Shown here: positions 21,117 to 28,607 of the stretch, one piece after another
Layout of the letters: each line of letters begins with the position of its first letter
Position numbering within the stretch: position 1 is the first letter of the stretch
Assembly (NCBI GenBank): GCA_035626475.1
Contig: DASPNP010000010.1
Location: 1 to 64,000 of the forward strand
Length of the DNA stretch: 64,000 nucleotides
Origin: DASPKT01 sp035626475
GTDB taxonomy: Bacteria > Pseudomonadota > Alphaproteobacteria > Azospirillales > Azospirillaceae
Direction: 5' to 3'
The notes under the pieces: generated by a model
Told to the model about the DNA's origin: nothing
The model's database searches: none
Seen by the model: the letters and a program-made list of their open reading frames with translations, nothing else
Made by a program: the position numbers and the translations under genes

Positions 21117-21545
21117 ATGCCCATCATCACCATCCGCTACGCCGCGCTCGACACGGGCTTCGACCGCCAGGACGAGATCGCCGAGGCGGCGCTGGAGGCG
21201 TCCACCGCCATCCTGGGCAAGCGCCGCGAGCTGACCGCAGTGGTGCTCTCCCGCGTCGCCCCGGCGGACTGGTACGTCGCCGGCAAATCGCTGGCCGCCC
21301 ACGGCCTGTCCAGCTTCCAGCTCGACATCAAGGTGGTCGACGGCACCAACACCAAGGACGAGAAGGCCCGCTTCATCGAGGCGATGTTCCGCCGGATGGG
21401 CGAGCTCCTGGGCGCCCTCCACGAGGAGAGCTATGTCTATGTCGAGGAGGTCTTCGCCGACGCCTATGGCTATGGCGGGCTGACGCAGGAGCGCCGCTAT
21501 ATCGCCGGCAACCTGGGGGTGCCGCCCCACGCGGTGCCGGCCTAG
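21117..21545 (+). CDS. Tautomerase-superfamily protein (4-oxalocrotonate tautomerase type)
   Basis: A 142-residue protein starting MPIITIRYAALDTG. Proline directly after the initiator methionine is the catalytic base of the tautomerase/MIF superfamily once Met is removed. The body (RRELTAVVLSRVAPADWYVA) fits a two-beta-alpha-beta-unit protein, about twice the length of the small 4-OT subunits. Members interconvert keto and enol forms of small acids or act as dehalogenases; the substrate is not evident. GGAGGAC lies 7 bases before ATG 21117. It is divergent from a LysR regulator. Its stop shares the tetranucleotide CTAG with the stop of the convergent PepSY gene. Confidence 0.78.
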   Translation: MPIITIRYAALDTGFDRQDEIAEAALEASTAILGKRRELTAVVLSRVAPADWYVAGKSLAAHGLSSFQLDIKVVDGTNTKDEKARFIEAMFRRMGELLGALHEESYVYVEEVFADAYGYGGLTQERRYIAGNLGVPPHAVPA

Positions 21546-22810
21546 CGCAGCTTGGCCATCCAGGCGGTGAGGGCGGCCAGCGTCACGGCGATCCAGGCGC
21601 CGACGAACAGCCAGACACCGGCCGCCGCCTCCGGCCAGCCCGGCGCCCCGCCCTCGACCCGTCCATAGCCGCGGATCTCGCCGACGCCGCACCAGGCCGA
21701 CGCCAGCAGCGCCGCGACCGTGACGGCGTAGGCGGCCAGGACGGGCGTCCGCAGTCCCGGATGGGCGCGGCGCTGGCGCTGGGCCTGGAGATAGGCGCCG
21801 GACAGGCAGAGGCTGGACAGGCCGAGGCCGAAGAAGAACCAGACGGCCTTGCTCCACAGCCCGCCGAAATCGCCGAAATGCACGGGGTCGGCCGTGTCGA
21901 TCCAGCGCTGGTAGGCGGTCAGGTCGGACGCGCGCTGCACGCCCAGCACGCCGCCGTCGCGCGGGTCGAGCCAGACCTTGGCGGCCCGGTCGCGCACCAG
22001 CAGCGCGCCGTCCCGTCCCTGCACCTCCACCACCTCGCCCGGCAGCACCGCGCGCACCTGCAGCCCCGGCAACGTCGCCCGGGCGGCGGCCACCAGCGCG
22101 TCGATGCCGGGCGCCTCGACGGCCTGCGCCGCCACCGCCGGCCGCTCGGGCGGGGCGGGCGAGCGAGGCGTGTACCATTCCGCCAGGTACCAGATGCCGG
22201 TCAGCCCGATCAGCGCCACGAACCAGAGCGACCAGACCCCGGCCAGCTTGTGCAGGTCGCTCCACAGCACCTTGGCGCCCTTGCCGCGCTCCAGCTTGAG
22301 GAAGCCCCGCCACCAGCGCTTGTAGAAGACCAGGCTGGTGACCAGCGACCCCAGCAGCGCCACGGCCATGATGCCCACCAGCCAGTAGCCCAGCGGCACC
22401 CCGCCGACGCGCCAGTCGACGATGAACAGCGCCATGTGGAAGCTGCGGAAGAAGCGCTGGACGTTGAAGTAGGGGGTGACGGCGACGACCTCGCCGCTGC
22501 GCGGGTCGGCATAGGCGCGGTGCATGACGCCGTGCGGGTCTTCCAGCCACGCCTCCATGGCCCAGCCCGGGGCGTAGGGGGCGTTCAGTTGAACCAAGGT
22601 CCAGCCGGGCCGCGCCTCGGCGATCGCGGCCTCGGCCCGGCCCCAGGGCAGCTCGCCCTCCACCGGCGCGGCGCGGATGGCGGCGTTCAGCAGCCAGTCG
22701 ATCTCGCGGGAGAAAACGGCGACGGTGCCGGACCAGCAGAAGACGAACAGCAGGAGACCGGCCGTGAGGCCGGTCCAGCTGTGCCACCTGAACCAATCCC
22801 GCCGCGCCAT
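21542..22810 (-). CDS. PepSY-domain inner-membrane protein of the iron-uptake type
   Basis: A 422-residue membrane protein of the PepSY_TM/PiuB-like family: an N-terminal WFRWHSWTGLTAGLLLFVFC helix, a periplasmic PepSY domain, a motif YFNVQRFFRSFHMALF, a helix pair around residue 150 (GYWLVGIMAVALLGSLV), the DLHKLAGVWSLWF segment with a conserved His, and two or three C-terminal helices. Histidines at membrane faces suggest haem or electron transfer. Such proteins are usually encoded with TonB-dependent siderophore receptors and are thought to reduce ferric siderophores. Its ATG follows the TonB-receptor stop by one base, so the two are probably translated together. Confidence 0.85.
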   Translation of the reverse strand: MARRDWFRWHSWTGLTAGLLLFVFCWSGTVAVFSREIDWLLNAAIRAAPVEGELPWGRAEAAIAEARPGWTLVQLNAPYAPGWAMEAWLEDPHGVMHRAYADPRSGEVVAVTPYFNVQRFFRSFHMALFIVDWRVGGVPLGYWLVGIMAVALLGSLVTSLVFYKRWWRGFLKLERGKGAKVLWSDLHKLAGVWSLWFVALIGLTGIWYLAEWYTPRSPAPPERPAVAAQAVEAPGIDALVAAARATLPGLQVRAVLPGEVVEVQGRDGALLVRDRAAKVWLDPRDGGVLGVQRASDLTAYQRWIDTADPVHFGDFGGLWSKAVWFFFGLGLSSLCLSGAYLQAQRQRRAHPGLRTPVLAAYAVTVAALLASAWCGVGEIRGYGRVEGGAPGWPEAAAGVWLFVGAWIAVTLAALTAWMAKLR

Positions 22811-22811
22811 C

Positions 22812-24926
22812 TCAGTACCGGATGCGGTAGCCGAGTGTGACGCGGCGGCCTTCCTGCAGCGTCTCCTCGAAGCCGCCGCCCTGCTGCGTGACATTGACGT
22901 AGCGGCGGTCCAGCAGGTTCGACAGGCCCAGCGTCACCGCGCCCGGCCCGACCTTGACGCTGCCGGTCAGGTCCAGCAGGAAGACGCTGTCGGTTGCGAT
23001 GCGGCCCAGCGCCTGCTCCGAGGGCGAGAAATAGTCGGCGGCGCCGATCCAGGTCGCCTGCAGCCGCGCGGTCCAGCCCGCGACGGGCTCGACCTCGGTG
23101 TAGCCGGTGATACGGAAGGGCGAGACGGCGTCGCTGCTGTAGTCAATGTAGCGGCCGGCCCGCTCGTCGAACACCTCGCCGCGCTGCCAGGTGACCAGCG
23201 CGCCGGCGGTCAGCATCGGGTCGACCCGCCAGTCGGCGGTGGCCTCGATGCCGCGGAACTTCTGCGGCGAGCGCAGCGGGATCAGCGGGCAGAAGGTCTG
23301 GCCGGCGCAGGACGGGTCGTTCTGCAGCAGCGACGCCTTCTTGGAACGCGAGCGGAAGCCCGCCAGCGACAGCTCCACCGGCCCGATGGCGCCGCGCACG
23401 CCGATCTCGTACTGGTCGGAGGTGGCCGGCTCCGGCGTGATGGTGGAAGGGTCGCGCACGCCGCGGGCGGCGCGGCCCAGCTGGCTCAGCTCCGCTCCCT
23501 GGCTGAAGCCGCCATAGAGCTGCAGGCCGGCGGTCAGGTCGTAGATGGCGCCGGCGTTGAACAGCCACAGGTCGCTCTCGCCCAGGTCGCCGGGCGTGGC
23601 CGGGCGGGGCAGGGTCGGGTCGAAGGCGTCGTCGCCGACCTCGCCCCGGTACAGCTCGCGCCGGCCGCCGCCGGTGAAGCGGATGCCGCCCATCTCCAGC
23701 TCGCCCTGGGCGAACAGGCCGTAGGTGCGCAGGATCGTCTCCGGCGCGATGTAGCCGGTGACGGCGCCGCCGCGCGCCGGGTCGACCAGCAGGCGGATGA
23801 CCCGGCTGCGCTGGAAGTCGGCGCCGTACTCCAGTTCCAGCACCGGGCCGCCGAAGTCGATCTCGCTGGCGAGCGTCGAGCGCAGGCCGTAGGTGCCGTT
23901 GGTGCGGTCGTCGTTGAAGAAGTCGGGACGGCCGCCGTTGGCGTCCTGGAAATTGGTGCGCTGCTTGTAGGTCTGCTCCTGCAGGAAGCCCGACAGGAAC
24001 AGCTTCTGGCCCAGCACCTCGTCCGCCTCGAAGGACAGGGCCAGCGTGTACAGCTTGTCGACGCTCTCGTCGCTGAAGGGGTTGGGCGTTACCTCGATGA
24101 CCCGGGGCCGCTCCGCGCCGGCCGCGATGTCGGCGCCGCTGGCCGCGTACTGCCGGCCCGGATCCTCGCGGTACCAGGTGCCGGTCAGGCGCAGCCGTGC
24201 CGCGTCGGACAGGGCGTAGCCGAGCGACCCGTTCATCGAGAGCGCGTCATAGGCGGTGCCGACCGCGTAGCCGCCCTCGGGCGTGCGGGCGGCGCCCGCG
24301 TCCGTGTAGCCCAGCCCCAGATAATAGTCCCAGGCGCCCGGCGCCTGGCCGAAGCCGGCATAGAGGTCGTGGCTCCAGGTGCCGCCGGGATGGTCGGTGG
24401 TGAAGCCGGTCTGGACCACCCCGTCCACCTCCACCGCCGCCGACTTGGCGCGGCGGGTGATCAGGTTGACGATGCCGCCGGGCGCGCCCGCGCCGTACAG
24501 CGCCGTGGCGCCGCGCACCACCTCGACCTGCTCCAGCGCGAAGGGGCTGACCTGGAAGGCGGCGTTGCAGGTGGAGGGGCGCAGCTCCTGGTTGGCCGGC
24601 ACGCCGTTGATCTGGAAGTTCGCGGTGCGGCCGCGGATCTTGGTCAGGCAGCCGCTGCGGCCGCCGGTGCTGACGTTCAGGCCGGGGACGGTGGTGTCCA
24701 GCACCTTCAGGATGTTCTGCGACAGGCGCAGCTGCTCGGCCAGCGTCTCCTGGTCCAGCACCGAGACCGGGGTGATGACCTCCCGGATCTGCTGGCCGGT
24801 GCGCGAGCCGGTGACGGTGATCTCCTCGATCCGGCCCGGCTCGCCGGCGGCGGTGGCGCTCTGGGCCCGGGCGGAGAGGGGAGCCAGCGCGGCGAGGGCG
24901 GCGGTGGCGAGCAGGACGGCGCGCAT
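22812..24926 (-). CDS. TonB-dependent siderophore receptor
   Basis: A 704-residue outer-membrane receptor. Signal peptide about 1-22 (ending LSARAQS), a TonB-box-like region (EEITVTGSR), the plug domain (about 45-155, with LEQVEVVRGATALYGAGAPG and GGIVNLITRR), and a 22-strand barrel ending in YRIRY with a C-terminal aromatic residue as required for BAM insertion. The plug motifs match the siderophore/iron receptor branch. It is followed directly by a PepSY protein. Fur-like half-sites (TGAGAAT at 24951-24957 and ATTCTCA at 25005-25011) lie upstream of the start, so iron-dependent repression is plausible. The actual ligand (siderophore or haem) is not determinable. Confidence 0.92.
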   Translation of the reverse strand: MRAVLLATAALAALAPLSARAQSATAAGEPGRIEEITVTGSRTGQQIREVITPVSVLDQETLAEQLRLSQNILKVLDTTVPGLNVSTGGRSGCLTKIRGRTANFQINGVPANQELRPSTCNAAFQVSPFALEQVEVVRGATALYGAGAPGGIVNLITRRAKSAAVEVDGVVQTGFTTDHPGGTWSHDLYAGFGQAPGAWDYYLGLGYTDAGAARTPEGGYAVGTAYDALSMNGSLGYALSDAARLRLTGTWYREDPGRQYAASGADIAAGAERPRVIEVTPNPFSDESVDKLYTLALSFEADEVLGQKLFLSGFLQEQTYKQRTNFQDANGGRPDFFNDDRTNGTYGLRSTLASEIDFGGPVLELEYGADFQRSRVIRLLVDPARGGAVTGYIAPETILRTYGLFAQGELEMGGIRFTGGGRRELYRGEVGDDAFDPTLPRPATPGDLGESDLWLFNAGAIYDLTAGLQLYGGFSQGAELSQLGRAARGVRDPSTITPEPATSDQYEIGVRGAIGPVELSLAGFRSRSKKASLLQNDPSCAGQTFCPLIPLRSPQKFRGIEATADWRVDPMLTAGALVTWQRGEVFDERAGRYIDYSSDAVSPFRITGYTEVEPVAGWTARLQATWIGAADYFSPSEQALGRIATDSVFLLDLTGSVKVGPGAVTLGLSNLLDRRYVNVTQQGGGFEETLQEGRRVTLGYRIRY

Positions 24927-24944
24927 GATCGGTCCGGACGGTTC

Positions 24945-25012
24945 TGCAATTGAGAATGGCTTGCAGCTGACTACCCCGTCCGCGCAGACGTGTCAATGCG
25001 ATGCATTCTCAA
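24945..25012. promoter_or_regulatory. Fur-like half-sites upstream of the TonB receptor
   Basis: TGCAA (24945-24949) and TTGCA (24961-24965) form a dyad around TTGAGAATGGC, which contains the Fur half-site TGAGAAT. About 50 bp further upstream of the receptor lies the opposite half-site ATTCTCA (25005-25011). Together they bracket the likely promoter. Neither site is a full 19-bp Fur box. This gap (24927-25247) also holds the promoter of the protease gene on the plus strand. Confidence 0.4.
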
Positions 25013-25247
25013 CAACAGGCGACGCGCAACCCCGCCGAGGCCGGACGGGCGGGAGGCGGGAAGACGTGGACGGGCGCGTTCCCTCTCCGCAGGGAGCAGG
25101 CGGCAGGGGCTTTCGTCCGCAATTGCGGATGGCCGGTCAGGGCAGCGCTCTCTTTGTCGGCGCCCTCTCTGCCGCTTGCCCCGAGGAGGGCGGTCGCGGG
25201 TTCCAGGCATGATTACGCCCTGCGGGCACACCGTCGCGGAAGACACG

Positions 25248-28200
25248 ATGCCGACCACCCCGACCGACTCAGGCTATGCCGGCCAGTGGTACCTGCAGCC
25301 CGCCACGGGGCTGGACTTCACCCTGCTGTGGGACGAGTACCGGGGCCGGGGCGTCACCATCGGCGTGGTCGATACCGGCTTCGACCACGACCATCCGGAC
25401 TTCGCGGGCCGGATCGACAGGGCCATCGATTACGATGCGGTCGACCGGGACGACAATGCCTCGGCCACCGGCGACGATGTCCACGGCTTCACCGTCGCCC
25501 GCATCCTGGCGGCCGGCATCAACGACGGCGGCACTGTCGGCGCCGCGCCGGGCGCCACCCTGGCCGGCTTCCGCATGGGCGCGGTGAACCAGCGCACGGC
25601 CGAGCAGGAGGTGGCGCTGCTGCAGCGCCAGGGCGCGGTCGACATCTCGCACAACAGCTGGAGCTACAGCGGCCGGCCGTTCTTCGACGATTTCGCCAAG
25701 CCGGCCTTCGCCCCGGCGGCCCAGGCGGTGCGCGACGCCGCCGCCACGGGGCGCGACGGGCTGGGAACGGTCTTCGTGCGCTCCGCCGGCAACTACCGGG
25801 CGCAGGGCGACGATCTCGGCGCGCACAATTACGGCAACGACCGCCACGCCATCACGGTGGGCGCGGTGGACCGCAACGGCATCGTGCAGTCCTTCTCCAA
25901 CCCCGGCGCGGCGCTGATGCTGGCGGCACCGGGCGACGCCACCTCCTGGGCGGCGCCGCTGGTGTCGGGCACGGTGGCGCTGATGCTGGAGGCCAACCCG
26001 GCCCTGGGCTGGCGCGACGTGCAGGACATCCTGGCCTACACCGCCCGCCAGACCGATCCCGGCCGGGCGGGTTGGCTGGTCAACGGCGCGCAGGGCTGGA
26101 ACGGCGGCGGCCTGACCTTCAGCCGCGACTACGGCCACGGCATCGTCGATCCCCGCGCCGCCGTGCGGCTGGCGGAGAGCTGGACCATCCCTGCGTCCAC
26201 CAGCGCCAATGAGCGCTCGCTGACCGGCTCCAGCCAGACGCAGCTTTCCATCCCCGACGGCGGCGCCTCGGGCATCACCAGCGGCATCGCCGTGACGGGC
26301 GGGCTGCGGCTGGACCGGGCGGTGGTGACCCTGGACATCGAGCATGCCAGGGCCGGCGATCTGCAGCTCTTCCTGACCTCGCCCGCCGGCACGCGGGTGG
26401 CGCTGTACGACCGGATCGGCAACGGCGCCACGACCGGGCCGTTGCGCTTCTCCACGTCGGTGGAGGCGTTCCGGGACGAGGCCGGGGCCGGCACCTGGAC
26501 TCTCGGCGTGGTGGACGCCGCCGCCGGCAATGCCGGCACGCTCAGGGGCTGGTCGATCGCTCTGTACGGCGACACGCCGACCGACGACACGGTCCATGTC
26601 TTCACCGACGCCTTCGGCACTCTTTCCGGCACGTCGCGCGCCACCCTGCGCGATGCCGGCGGGCGCGACGTGCTGAACGCCGCCGCGGTCGGCCAGGGCA
26701 TGGTGCTGGACCTGCGCGCCGGGGCCTCATCCACCATCGCCGGCCGCACCCTGACCATCGAGGCGGGGGCGCAGATCGAGGATGCGGTGGGCGGCGACGG
26801 CGCCGACCGCATCACCGGCACCGCGCTCGCCAACCGGCTGCGGGGTGGGCGCGGCGACGACACGCTGCAGGGCGGGGCTGGCGACGACACGCTGGAGGGC
26901 GGCGCCGGCAGCGACGAGGCGCGCTTCGCCGGGACCCGGGCCGAGTACCGCTTCACCGAACTCTCCGGCGGCGTGGTCGAGGCGACGGGACCCGACGGCA
27001 CCGACCGCCTGACGGGCATCGAGTTCGTGCGCTTCGGCGACGGCCCGGCCGTGGCGGTCGGCACGCTGTTCGGCATGCCGTCGATCGGCACCGGGCGCAC
27101 CGAGGCGGAGGCGCTCGGCCTGTCCGGCGGCTACCGGGCGGAGGCGGTGCGCTTCGCCTCGGGCGGGCAGCTCATCATGGTGCCCACGGGCGCCACCGGG
27201 ACCGCGACGGGCACCTTCACCGGCGCCGCCGGCAGCTACGTCATGACCGTCGCCTACCATGACGAGTCGGACGGGCGGGCGCTGCTGGGCGTCCGCATCA
27301 ACGGCGCGCCGGTGCAGAGCTGGGCCTTCGACGCCGACCCGGCCGTGACGGGCGGCGGCGGGGCGGTCGCGGCCAACCTCATGACCCGCTCCTTCGCCGT
27401 GACCCTGGCGCCGGGCGACACCATCGCCCTTGAGGGGCAGTTCCGCCCCAGCGAGCATGCCCGGCTGGACTGGATCGAGCTGTCGCCGAGCAACCCGCCG
27501 CCGCCCGGGGCCCGCCTCGCCCTCGGCCGCACCGAGGCCGAGGCGCTGGACCTGTCCGGCGGCTATGCGCGGGAGGCGAAAAGCTTCGCGTCGGGCGGGC
27601 AGCTCATCATGCTGCAGACCGGCACCAACGGCAGCGCCTCCGGCCGCTTCGACGGTCCCGCCGGCCGCTACAACCTCGCGGTCGCCTACCATGACGAGAG
27701 CGACGGCGCCTCGCTGCTGGGGGTGAGCGTCAACGGCGCGTCCGTCTCCACCTGGACGCTGAACGCCAACCCGGCGGTCTCCGGCGGCGCCGGCGCGGTG
27801 GCGGCGAACCGGGTGGTGAGGACCGTCACGGTCGACCTCGCCCCCGGCGACATCGTCGCGCTGAATGGGCAGTTCCGCACCGGCGAGCATTCGCGGGTGG
27901 ACTGGATCGAGCTGAGCGCCGCCCCGCCGCCCTCCTCGACCCCGCCCCCGGCCGGGGTGGGGCGGACCGAGGCGGAGGCGATGGCGCTCTCCGGCTACGC
28001 CGCCGAGAGCGTCAGCTTCGCCTCGGGCGGGCGGCTGGCGCGGCTGACCGCGACCGAGGGCACCGCCCGGGCGTCCTTCACCGGGCCGGACGGCGATTAC
28101 GTGCTGCGCGTCGCCTACCATGACGAGTCCGACGGGGCGCCGGTGCTGGGCCTGTCGGCGGGCGGGGTGGGCCTCGCCTCCTGGACCTCCAACGCCAGCC

Positions 28201-28436
28201 CCGGCGGCAGCGGGCCGACCACCGGCAACCGCATCGTGCGCGAGGTCGCGGCGACGCTGCGGACCGGCGATGTGCTGGAGGTCTCCGCCCTGCGCGGCGG
28301 CGACGATCTGGCACGGCTGGACTGGATCGAGGTGGTGGCCGCGCCCTCCATGACCGCCGCCGCCGCTCCGGCCTCGCAGGGCGACGGGCTGCAGCTGCTG
28401 GGCATCGGGGACGGCGGATGGGGCTGGGTCGCCTGA
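25248..28436 (+). CDS. Secreted RTX subtilisin-like (S8) protease with P-domain and CBM-like repeats
   Basis: About 1062 residues without an N-terminal signal peptide, as expected for type I secretion. The subtilase domain (about 15-310) has Asp42 in GVVDTGFDHDHP, His79 in DDVHGFTVA (usually HGTHVA), Asn182 in SAGN and Ser233 in GDATSWAAP, so the catalytic set is complete. Then a proprotein-convertase P domain (about 310-440), a short RTX block with GGxGxD repeats (about 515-560), and three homologous modules of about 130-145 residues (about 615-1040) sharing FASGGQL and VAYHDESDG. The modules look like calcium-binding or carbohydrate-binding beta-sandwiches. ATG 25248 has GGAAG upstream; ATG 25209 is an alternative. 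No type I secretion genes lie in the window. Confidence 0.88.
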   Translation: MPTTPTDSGYAGQWYLQPATGLDFTLLWDEYRGRGVTIGVVDTGFDHDHPDFAGRIDRAIDYDAVDRDDNASATGDDVHGFTVARILAAGINDGGTVGAAPGATLAGFRMGAVNQRTAEQEVALLQRQGAVDISHNSWSYSGRPFFDDFAKPAFAPAAQAVRDAAATGRDGLGTVFVRSAGNYRAQGDDLGAHNYGNDRHAITVGAVDRNGIVQSFSNPGAALMLAAPGDATSWAAPLVSGTVALMLEANPALGWRDVQDILAYTARQTDPGRAGWLVNGAQGWNGGGLTFSRDYGHGIVDPRAAVRLAESWTIPASTSANERSLTGSSQTQLSIPDGGASGITSGIAVTGGLRLDRAVVTLDIEHARAGDLQLFLTSPAGTRVALYDRIGNGATTGPLRFSTSVEAFRDEAGAGTWTLGVVDAAAGNAGTLRGWSIALYGDTPTDDTVHVFTDAFGTLSGTSRATLRDAGGRDVLNAAAVGQGMVLDLRAGASSTIAGRTLTIEAGAQIEDAVGGDGADRITGTALANRLRGGRGDDTLQGGAGDDTLEGGAGSDEARFAGTRAEYRFTELSGGVVEATGPDGTDRLTGIEFVRFGDGPAVAVGTLFGMPSIGTGRTEAEALGLSGGYRAEAVRFASGGQLIMVPTGATGTATGTFTGAAGSYVMTVAYHDESDGRALLGVRINGAPVQSWAFDADPAVTGGGGAVAANLMTRSFAVTLAPGDTIALEGQFRPSEHARLDWIELSPSNPPPPGARLALGRTEAEALDLSGGYAREAKSFASGGQLIMLQTGTNGSASGRFDGPAGRYNLAVAYHDESDGASLLGVSVNGASVSTWTLNANPAVSGGAGAVAANRVVRTVTVDLAPGDIVALNGQFRTGEHSRVDWIELSAAPPPSSTPPPAGVGRTEAEAMALSGYAAESVSFASGGRLARLTATEGTARASFTGPDGDYVLRVAYHDESDGAPVLGLSAGGVGLASWTSNASPGGSGPTTGNRIVREVAATLRTGDVLEVSALRGGDDLARLDWIEVVAAPSMTAAAAPASQGDGLQLLGIGDGGWGWVA
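27103..28340 (+). repeat. Three tandem homologous modules in the protease gene
   Basis: The DNA encoding the three C-terminal modules is repetitive: segments near 27250, 27680 and 28115 each carry nearly identical GTCGCCTACCATGACGAGTC-type sequence, and starts near 27100, 27530 and 27960 share an ACCGAGGC(G/C)GAGGCG pattern. The first two modules are more alike than the third, which lacks one Gly and has a shortened middle. This points to internal duplication within the gene. Confidence 0.75.
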
Positions 28437-28607
28437 TCCGGGCGCGGGAAGGCGGGGCGCCACGGTTCCGCCGCGCCCGCTCCACGGAAGCGCCACGGGC
28501 CGGCGCGACCATCGCCGAACCGCGCGGTTGGCTTTACCCGCGCCCGCCGCGCAACCTGAGGACCAGACCCATGAGCGTCCGCCCGTCCCTCCGCCCGGAC
28601 AGGTCCC

